A stretch of 58,003 nt of DNA from NCBI GenBank assembly GCA_020848435.1, contig JADLAC010000031.1:1-58003 (forward strand), given 5' to 3'. Below are positions 8,095 through 14,690 of the stretch, piece by piece (the stretch's first letter is position 1; each line of letters starts with the position of its first letter). The stretch comes from Burkholderiales bacterium. Lineage in GTDB: Bacteria; Pseudomonadota; Gammaproteobacteria; Burkholderiales; WYBJ01. Below the pieces are notes generated by a model. It ran no database searches. It was not told where the DNA came from and saw only the letters and a program-made list of their open reading frames with translations. The position numbers and the translations under genes were made by a program.

Positions 8095-9042
8095 TCAGTC
8101 CGGAAACCCCTCCAGCGGAACCTTCGGCACGTTGCGGCGGAAATGTCTTGCGGCGCGCCACACCTCGGGCAGGCGGCGCTCGCCGAGCGGGCAGAACGTG
8201 ATGCAAGCGAGCTTGCAGTAGCGCGGGCCGTTGCCGTCGATGGCGAGGAAATCGTTGCCGGTGGTGTCGACCCCGGGCGCATCGCGCGGATAACGCCGCT
8301 CGAAGGCGGCACGGACGTCGTCGTAGCGCGTGCCCATGCGCCCGCAATCGGCGTAGCAGCGCAGATGGTCGACCGGGCGCTCGCGCTCGAGCGCGTCGCT
8401 AGGACAGACGCGCACGCAGATCTTGCAGTGCGGGGGGCACGCCGAGCCTGCGAGCATGGGATCGCCGTCGAGCGCCGCGGTGGTGATGACCGCACCCAGG
8501 CGCACGCGCGTGCCGTACTGCGCTGTCGCGACCAGCCCATTGCGCGCCGAGCGCCCGATGCCCGCCAGCACCGCCGCGCGTTTCATGCTGAACAAGCCGT
8601 ACGCGGCGCCGCGGAATCCCGGCTCGGTGTCGCGCCGGGTGTCCCAGCGCGAGCCGATGTTGTAGCCCAGCGGCAGCGCGGCGTGGCCGCCGTCTTCCAG
8701 CCGATGGGCGAGCTCGTAGGTGATCTGGTGCAACCTGCGGTTGAGATGGATGTAGCCGAAGTTGTTCTGCAGCGATGTCGTCCGCGCGCCGGTCGTGAGA
8801 TGCGCCATGAGCCCGTCGAGATAGCGCACGGCGACCACGATCACGGCGCGGGCGCGCGGCAGCAATTCCGCGGGACGATAGCCGCTGTGCGGATAGACGT
8901 GCACCGCGGCCGCGTCGAAGGGCGGCGGATCGTCCCATCGCTCGACCGGTGCGATGCCGACGAGATCGGCGCCCAACTTCCGCGCCTCGAGCCTGATAGC
9001 GGCGCTGAGGCCGTCCGCGCGTTCGTCCCTGGCATTCAGCAT
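8095..9042 (-). CDS. QueG/reductive-dehalogenase-like 4Fe-4S protein
   Basis: 315 residues from ATG 9042, which has GGGAGAG upstream. The N-terminal two thirds resemble the cobalamin-binding domain of QueG and reductive-dehalogenase-like proteins (LEARKLGADLVGIAPVERWD, YNIGSRWDTRRDTEPGFRGA). The C-terminal third has ferredoxin cysteines: CPPHCKICVRVCP, CYADC and CKLACITFCP. True QueG reduces epoxyqueuosine in tRNA, but this copy has an unusual cysteine arrangement and lies in a catabolic region, so it may act on another substrate. It diverges from the FAD oxidoreductase at 9294. Confidence 0.75.
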   Translation of the reverse strand: MLNARDERADGLSAAIRLEARKLGADLVGIAPVERWDDPPPFDAAAVHVYPHSGYRPAELLPRARAVIVVAVRYLDGLMAHLTTGARTTSLQNNFGYIHLNRRLHQITYELAHRLEDGGHAALPLGYNIGSRWDTRRDTEPGFRGAAYGLFSMKRAAVLAGIGRSARNGLVATAQYGTRVRLGAVITTAALDGDPMLAGSACPPHCKICVRVCPSDALERERPVDHLRCYADCGRMGTRYDDVRAAFERRYPRDAPGVDTTGNDFLAIDGNGPRYCKLACITFCPLGERRLPEVWRAARHFRRNVPKVPLEGFPD

Positions 9043-9293
9043 CGTCAACTCTCCCGCCCGCGTCCCGTACCGCGCCATTGTGCGCACGTGCGCCGGTAAT
9101 GGCAATCCCGCTCGGCCGCGAGCACAAGACGCCGCGGGCGAATCGCGATAGGGCCGGATATCGCCGCCGGCCAGTGGCAGTGTCGAAGCACGTGGGCTAC
9201 TATTGGTCGAACTCGCGCCAGCGCCTGCGAACCGCCCATTTCGTCCATCATGTGGAGCCGCCTGAGCTTGTCGTGCGGGGTTCATTTTCCCCG

Positions 9294-10721
9294 ATGCGCA
9301 CGCTCGCCCAAACCGCCATGACCCAGACCCTCAAGCACCTGCAGTTCGACGTCGTCGTCATCGGCGGCGGCGCCTCCGGCGTGGCCGCCGCCGCGGCGGC
9401 CGGCAAGAACGGGATGAAGACCCTGCTGGTGGAGGCGGGGCCGATGCTCGGGGGCGAGCTGCTCTCCGGGATGTCGATCGACGGCCTGCTCAATGCGCGC
9501 GGCCAATACGTGGTCGGCGGCATCTCCGACGAGCTACTGGCCGAATGCAAAGACATGGACGGCTTCGTCGGTCCGCTGCACGACTATCGTCTCATCTGCT
9601 ACGTCTGCTGCGATCCGGAAGTGATGAAGATCGCCGTCCTGCGCGTCCTGGATCGCTACCGCGTGAAGCCCCTGCTCTATACGCTGGCCGAGGACGTCGT
9701 CATGGAGAATGGGCGCGTGAGCGGCGTGATCCTCGTCAACAAGAGCGGGCGCACGCTGGTCAGCGCGAAGTACTTCCTCGACTGTTCCGGCGATGGCGAC
9801 CTCGCGGCCATGGCCGGCGCGCCGTTCGAGGTCAGCGACGCGAGCGGCGAGCTGCAACCGCTGTCGATCATGTTCCGGATGGCCAACGTCGACAATGCGC
9901 CGCTGCTCGAGTTCGCGCGCGACCATCCGGAGAACCTGGCGGTCGGCGAGAGCGACTACATCCGCGGCGACAAGACCGACGCCGACCTGGCCCGCGAAAT
10001 CTATCGCCAGGGACAACCCTGCGTGTTTTTCAAGGGCGACGGTCCGCTCATTCAGCAGGGATTGCGCGACGAGGAGATGTTTCCGACGGCACTGATCATG
10101 ATCCAGCCGACCTCGGTCGCGCGCAAGGAAGTGTGCGTGAACGCCACGCGCGTCGCGCGCAACATCATGGGCACCGACAGCGCCGGGGTGAGCGAGGCCC
10201 TGCCGGAGCTGCTCGAACAAGTGTGGATGGCGTCGAAGTTCCTGCGCAAGCGCGTGCCGGGTTTCGCGAATGCGTCCTTTGCCGGGATCGCGCCGCGCGT
10301 CGGCATCCGCGAGACACGCCGCATCATGGGCGAGCACGTGCTGACCGGCGACGAAGCGGTCAACGCACGCAAGCACAAGGACGTGGTGGCGAAGGGTGCG
10401 CAGCACGTCGACATCCACCAGGACGGGATCAAGCAGGTGCGCATCCCCATCGCCAACGGTGGCAGCTACGACATCCCCTGGGGCTGTCTCGTCCCGAAGA
10501 AGTTGCCGAACGTGCTGGTCGCCGGCCGCTGCCTGTCGGCGACGCGCGAAGGGATGGGCACCGCACGCACCATGGGACCATGCTTCGCCATGGGCCAGGC
10601 GGTCGGCACCGCGGCTGCGATGAGCATCCGCGCCGGCTATCGCGACGTGCGCCAACTCGGCGTGGGCGCATTGCAGCAGCAACTGCGCGAACACGGCGCG
10701 GTACTCGACGGCGTGTATTGA
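9294..10721 (+). CDS. FAD-dependent oxidoreductase (FAD_oxidored family)
   Basis: 475 residues from ATG 9294; ATG 9318 is an alternative start. The N-terminal dinucleotide-binding motif is FDVVVIGGGASGVAAAAAAG, with ED/EA acidic end LLVEAGPMLGGELLSGM. The typical C-terminal flavin contacts are LPNVLVAGRCLSATREGMGT and RTMGPCFAMGQAVGTAAAM. This layout is the FAD_oxidored (PF12831-like) type, in which an FAD enzyme oxidises a small organic acid or alcohol. It is followed after 29 bp by a Bug binding protein on the same strand, so the two probably form an operon for uptake and oxidation of one substrate. Confidence 0.88.
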   Translation: MRTLAQTAMTQTLKHLQFDVVVIGGGASGVAAAAAAGKNGMKTLLVEAGPMLGGELLSGMSIDGLLNARGQYVVGGISDELLAECKDMDGFVGPLHDYRLICYVCCDPEVMKIAVLRVLDRYRVKPLLYTLAEDVVMENGRVSGVILVNKSGRTLVSAKYFLDCSGDGDLAAMAGAPFEVSDASGELQPLSIMFRMANVDNAPLLEFARDHPENLAVGESDYIRGDKTDADLAREIYRQGQPCVFFKGDGPLIQQGLRDEEMFPTALIMIQPTSVARKEVCVNATRVARNIMGTDSAGVSEALPELLEQVWMASKFLRKRVPGFANASFAGIAPRVGIRETRRIMGEHVLTGDEAVNARKHKDVVAKGAQHVDIHQDGIKQVRIPIANGGSYDIPWGCLVPKKLPNVLVAGRCLSATREGMGTARTMGPCFAMGQAVGTAAAMSIRAGYRDVRQLGVGALQQQLREHGAVLDGVY

Positions 10722-10750
10722 GCGCGCCGTTACAAGGGGAGGGATATGCC

Positions 10751-11719
10751 ATGAAAGCCGCCATCGCGCTCGCCCTGAGCGCGTCGTTCTTCGTCTCGCC
10801 GCCGGTGCTGGGACAATCCGCTTATCCGGCGCGAACCGTACGCATCGTGGTGCCATTCGCGCCCGGCGGCTCCACCGACATCCTGGCGCGCACGGTGGCG
10901 CTACATCTGACGCCGGTGCTCGGCCACCAGGTGATCGTCGAGAACCGCCCGGGCGCGAGCGGCAACATCGGCGCCGACAACGTCGCGAAGGCGCCCGCGG
11001 ACGGCCATTCGCTCATCATGGGCTCGATCGGCACGCACGCGACCAACGCGCTGCTCTATTCCAAGATGCCCTACGACCCGGTGAAGGACTTCTCGCCGAT
11101 CACGCTCACGGCGATCGTGACCCTGGTGCTGGTCACGCATCCGTCCTTGCCGGTGTCTTCGGTGAAGGATCTCATCGCGCTCGCCAAGGCGCGCCCGGGC
11201 CAGGTCAATTACGCCTCGGGCGGCAACGGCGCTTCTCAGCATCTCGCCGGAGAATTGTTCAAGTACCTCACGGGCACCAACATGCAGCACCTTCCCTATA
11301 AAGGCAGTGCCCCCGCGTTGCCGGATCTGTTGTCGGGACAGGTGCCGGTGATGTTCGCCGACATGCCGTTGGTAATGCCGCACATTCAATCGGGACGGCT
11401 GCGTGCGCTGGCGGTGGCAGGACGCGAGCGCAACCCGGCGCTGCCCAAGCTGCCCACGGTCGGGCAAGCCGGCGTGAAGGACTACTATGCTTTCGCGTGG
11501 TACGCGCTGTTCGCGCCGGCCAACACGCCGCAGGAAATCATCGCGCGGCTCAACCCGGAAGTCGTGAAGATCCTGAAGACGCCCGAGATCCGGGATCGCC
11601 TGCTCGCCCAGGGCGCGGAGCCCGTCGGCAGCTCCGTGGCGGAGCTGCGTGAGTTCCAGGCAAGCGAGATCAGCCGCTGGGCGACGGTCATCAAGGCCGT
11701 CAACATCCGGCTCGACTGA
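10751..11719 (+). CDS. Bug (TctC-family) periplasmic solute-binding protein
   Basis: 322 residues with a signal peptide (MKAAIALALSASFFVSPPVL, cleavage after about LGQ). The family landmarks are VRIVVPFAPGGSTDILAR, VIVENRPGASGNIG, APADGHSLIMG, HLPYKGSAPALPDLLSGQV and LPTVGQAGV. Bug proteins present carboxylates or similar small ligands to TctAB membrane units, or act as sensors. No tctA or tctB lies in the window, so transport must depend on a distant membrane partner. GGGGAGGG lies upstream. It follows the FAD oxidoreductase and probably shares its transcript. Confidence 0.93.
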   Translation: MKAAIALALSASFFVSPPVLGQSAYPARTVRIVVPFAPGGSTDILARTVALHLTPVLGHQVIVENRPGASGNIGADNVAKAPADGHSLIMGSIGTHATNALLYSKMPYDPVKDFSPITLTAIVTLVLVTHPSLPVSSVKDLIALAKARPGQVNYASGGNGASQHLAGELFKYLTGTNMQHLPYKGSAPALPDLLSGQVPVMFADMPLVMPHIQSGRLRALAVAGRERNPALPKLPTVGQAGVKDYYAFAWYALFAPANTPQEIIARLNPEVVKILKTPEIRDRLLAQGAEPVGSSVAELREFQASEISRWATVIKAVNIRLD

Positions 11720-11861
11720 GGACGCCGCAAGACCAAGGCTGGCACCCGCGAACCCACGCACAGGGAGCGCCGCCAGGGCGCGGCGCGATGACGCTCCGAC
11801 GGGCGACCATGTCGGCGAGCGACCCAGGCGCGGACGACAGCGCCGACAGGAGGGAAGCCAC

Positions 11862-12641
11862 GTGCGAATCGCGCTGATCGGATTGGGTGCCATCGGCCAG
11901 GGGCTGCTCGATTGCCTCGCGAGCGCGCCGCGGATCGAGATCGCCGGCGCGCTGGTCGCGCATCCGGAAAGGCGCTCGAAGGCCGCGTGCTGTATTTTCG
12001 CGAGCCTGGACGAGCTGCTCGCCGCGCGTCCCACCCTGGTGGTCGAATGCGCGAGCCAGCGCAGCTTGCGTGAGCACGGTCCTAAGGTGCTCGCCGCCGG
12101 CTGCGATCTGCTGGCATCATCGGTGGGCGCGCTCGCGAACGAAGCTACCCTCGCCACGCTCGGCAGCGCCGCGCGGCAGGCGGACACCCAGCTCTTCGTG
12201 CCCTCGGGCGCACTGGCCGGGATCGATGCGCTGGCGGCCGCACGCCACGTCGGTCTCGCAGCCGTGCGCTACGAGCGCCGTGCGCCGCCGGCCACCTGGA
12301 TCCGCTCGGGCGCGCTCAGCGCGGACAAGAGCGCGGCCACCGCTCCCTTCGAAGTGTTCGCGGGCTCGGCGCGCGAGGCCGCCCTGCGCTTCCCGAAGAA
12401 TGCCAATGTCGCCGCCACCATCGCGCTCGCCGGCGTCGGGTTCGACGCCACGCGCGTGGTGCTCATCGCCGATCCTTCGCACGCGGGCAACACGCATTCG
12501 ATCCACGCCCAGGGCGCGTTCGGCGAGTTTCATGCGCGCATTTGCGCGACCACGCTCTCGGCGGCGAGCACGTCCTCGCGCATCGTCGCCGGCAGCCTCG
12601 CGCGGGCCGTGCTCTCGCACGTGGAACGCATCGTCGTGTGA
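11862..12641 (+). CDS. L-aspartate dehydrogenase family protein
   Basis: 259 residues starting at GTG 11862, 7 nt behind a textbook AGGAGGG. The N-terminal Rossmann motif is RIALIGLGAIGQGLLDCLAS. The aspartate-dehydrogenase (DUF108) signature FPKNANVAATIALAGVGFD is present, as is the following NTHSIHAQGAFGEF strand. The family oxidises L-aspartate to iminoaspartate with NAD(P). Copies in Bug-rich clusters often belong to catabolism rather than NAD synthesis. It lies 95 bp upstream of the selenoprotein-like gene and 142 bp downstream of the Bug gene, all on the plus strand. Confidence 0.85.
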   Translation: MRIALIGLGAIGQGLLDCLASAPRIEIAGALVAHPERRSKAACCIFASLDELLAARPTLVVECASQRSLREHGPKVLAAGCDLLASSVGALANEATLATLGSAARQADTQLFVPSGALAGIDALAAARHVGLAAVRYERRAPPATWIRSGALSADKSAATAPFEVFAGSAREAALRFPKNANVAATIALAGVGFDATRVVLIADPSHAGNTHSIHAQGAFGEFHARICATTLSAASTSSRIVAGSLARAVLSHVERIVV

Positions 12642-12736
12642 AGGGCGTGCGCGGCGATCGTTGCACTACAATAGCCGCGCTCCCGGCATCGCGCGCACAG
12701 GGCGCCGGGGAACCACAGACCGCTGAGGAATTACGC

Positions 12737-13351
12737 ATGTCCGCCCTCGTCACCGTGTTCAATCCCGTCGGCCAGTGCGATTCGAAGGAGAACGCGCTGG
12801 CGCCACGCCGCGGCTCGCTCGACGGGAAATCGATCGGCTTCATCGACAACATGAAGCCGAACGTGCAGCCCTTCCTGCAGCACATCGAAGCGCAGATGCG
12901 CGCGCAATACCCCGGCATCCGCACCCAGACCGTGCGCAAGAACTTCACCTCGAGCAAGCTGATCGCCAACGAGCTGGAAGGCAAAGTCGACTATCTCGTC
13001 AACGCCTGGGGCGACTGAGGCGGCTGCACGTCGTGGTGTATCCACGACTCGGCCTACCTGGAAAAGCGCGGCGTACCGACCTCCACGGTGGTAACGACCG
13101 CGTTCTTGCAGCACGCGCGTCTCGCGGCGCGCAACCTGCGGTTGGAAAAGCTGCCGCTGGTGGTCACGCCGCACCCGTTGAACGACCTCGGCGTCGAGGA
13201 GGTGCGGGCGCTGGCGCGCGCGGCCTATCCGGCGATCATCGCCCACCTCACGGCCACTGGCGCGATTGCCGAAGAAACGCGCATCGACTTCGTGCATCCC
13301 GCCGAGCGCGCTCGGCACACGGCCAATGCAGCCGGAGCGAACAAGCCATGA
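12737..13351 (+). CDS. UGSC-family (seleno)protein, in-frame TGA codon 94 read as Sec
   Basis: The frame from ATG 12737 (behind GAGGA) meets TGA at 13016-13018, then continues in the same frame as coding sequence to TGA 13349-13351, giving 204 residues. The N-terminal half has MSALVTVFNP, LAPRRGSLDGKSIGFIDNMK, and ends VDYLVNAWGD just before the TGA. After it come GGCTSWCIHDSAYLEKRGVP, then LVVTPHPLNDLGVEEVRALA. With Sec at 94 the motif is U94-G-G-C97, a UxxC redox pair, with a further Cys at 101. The whole resembles proteins known as the UGSC (seleno)protein family, where Ser is usual at the third position; here it is Gly. A hairpin follows the TGA. The stop overlaps the next gene (ATGA). 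Decoding needs selA, selB, selC and selD, which are not in the window. A plain nonsense mutation is the alternative. Confidence 0.8.
13022..13054 (+). promoter_or_regulatory. candidate bacterial SECIS hairpin
   Basis: The RNA directly downstream of the TGA at 13016-13018 can form a lower stem 13022-13026 / 13050-13054 (five pairs, one G-U), a 3x1 internal loop, a perfect 7-bp upper stem 13030-13036 / 13042-13048 (GUCGUGG / CCACGAC), and a 5-nt loop UGUAU at 13037-13041. The loop begins 18 nt after the TGA and has G at its second position. Both features fit known bacterial SECIS geometry, in which SelB binds a G/U-containing apical loop shortly after the UGA. Confidence 0.7.
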
Positions 13352-14436
13352 ATGTCGATCTCAGCGCCCGCACGCTCCAGCTCGAGGATTCCTACGATGC
13401 CATCAACGCCTGGTTCCTCGAGCACGACCTGACCGACGGCCTGCCGATCGTACCGCCCACCGAAGCGCGGGTCGTACCGATGCTCGCATATGCCGAGCGC
13501 ACGCTCGGCTTTGGCGCGACCGACCTCATCGCGCCGCTCGCGCCCAAGCAGGGACTGGCGACGGTGGAGAAGATCGCGACCAACGCGGTCATGGCAGGGT
13601 GCAGGCCGGAGTACATGCCGGTTCTCATCGCCTGCGTGGCTGCCATCGGCGAGCCGCGTTTCAATCTCGACGCGCTGCAGACCTCCACCCACAATACCTC
13701 GCCCCTGCCGATCGTGAACGGTCCGATCGCCAAGGCGATCAATCTCAACTGCGGCTACAACTACACCGGCAGCAGTTGGCAGAGCACCGCGGCGATCGGC
13801 CGCGCGCTGCGGCTCGTCATGAGCAACGTCGGCGGCACGCCGGGCTCCATCAACATCCACACCCAGGGGCACATCGCCCGCTTCGAGCACTGCATCGCCG
13901 AGAACGAGACCGAGAACCCGTGGCACCCGCTGCACGTCGAGCACGGCTTCGACCCTGGGACCAGCACGGTGACGGTCATCGCGGCCTGCCCCGCCGCCAT
14001 GATCGACGACAACGGCGGCAGCCAGAGCGCGCGCGACCTGCTGCGCACGCTCGCCAGCTCGATCGCCTACGTCGGCAATCGCAATACCAACGGCGAAGGC
14101 CAGCCGCTCCTGATCCTCGCCCCCCAGCATGCGCGCTTACTCGCCAACGGCGGCTATAGCAAGGCCGAGGTAAAGCATTTCCTCTGGGAGCACGCGCGCG
14201 TTCGCGTCGGCGATATCCCGGCCGGTAACCTGGTGAGCTTCAGCCGGCGCAACATGAAGCTCTACGCCGAAGTCGATCCCGAGTACCGCATCCCGATCGC
14301 GGAGAAGCCCGAGGACATCGTCATCGTGGTCATGGGCGGCGCCGGCACGCACAGCCTGTCGGTGCAGACCCGGCTCGCCTGCGAGCACGTCACCGTACCG
14401 ATCCAGCGCAAGGACGGGACGCCGCTGCGAGTCTGA
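13348..14436 (+). CDS. uncharacterised protein coupled to the selenoprotein gene
   Basis: 362 residues starting at ATG 13348, which overlaps the preceding stop (ATGA). No named enzyme family is recognised. Conserved-looking stretches are LEHDLTDGLPIVPPTEARV near the N-terminus, GATDLIAPLAPKQGLATVEK, STHNTSPLPIVNGPIAKAIN, and NVGGTPGSINIHTQGHIARF. The C-terminal part contains VIVVMGGAGTHSL. There is no signal peptide or membrane segment, so it is probably cytosolic. The strict translational coupling suggests that it works with the UxxC selenoprotein, for example as its partner subunit or as the enzyme for which it supplies redox chemistry; that is inference. Confidence 0.75.
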   Translation: MNVDLSARTLQLEDSYDAINAWFLEHDLTDGLPIVPPTEARVVPMLAYAERTLGFGATDLIAPLAPKQGLATVEKIATNAVMAGCRPEYMPVLIACVAAIGEPRFNLDALQTSTHNTSPLPIVNGPIAKAINLNCGYNYTGSSWQSTAAIGRALRLVMSNVGGTPGSINIHTQGHIARFEHCIAENETENPWHPLHVEHGFDPGTSTVTVIAACPAAMIDDNGGSQSARDLLRTLASSIAYVGNRNTNGEGQPLLILAPQHARLLANGGYSKAEVKHFLWEHARVRVGDIPAGNLVSFSRRNMKLYAEVDPEYRIPIAEKPEDIVIVVMGGAGTHSLSVQTRLACEHVTVPIQRKDGTPLRV

Positions 14437-14465
14437 GCGCAGATCGTCCTTCACTTCCGACAAGG

Positions 14466-14674
14466 CTACTTCTTTGATTCGGGCTTTCCGAACTGGGCGA
14501 GCCATTTCTCCGCCTCTGATTTCGACGCCATCGCAAGGACTTCAACGTTCGTGTTCGTGATGTCACAGAACACCCGGATTTCGTCAACTCGGAGCCGATA
14601 CTGCGCACGAGGCAACCCTTCAGACGCTTGATTCGGCTCTTACTGACGGATCGGTTCCGCGGCTGGCGGACCAC
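14466..14674 (-). pseudogene. RelE/ParE-type toxin remnant, frameshifted
   Basis: Read on the minus strand, one frame gives KSRIKRLKG. A second frame then takes over with LPRAQYRLRVDEIRVFCDIT, continues through a stretch ending KSEAEKWLAQFGKPESKK, and stops at 14466-14468. These pieces match, in order, the middle and C-terminal part of RelE/ParE-type plasmid-stabilisation toxins (RVDEIRVFYDV, EVLAIVxKSEAExWL). The frame break and the missing N-terminal half mean it is dead. No antitoxin is adjacent. It lies between the selenoprotein cluster and the convergent old-yellow-enzyme gene. Confidence 0.65.
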
Positions 14675-14690
14675 GTCGCTTGCGTGATGC

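Noticed and set aside
12737..13018. Reading the selenoprotein gene as a complete 93-residue protein
   Set aside because: The frame continues as clear coding sequence to a stop overlapping the next gene, and the redox motif begins at the TGA itself.
13225..14130. Long minus-strand frame opposite the unknown partner gene
   Set aside because: Antisense of a high-GC gene; Val/Arg/Asp-rich, no family resemblance.
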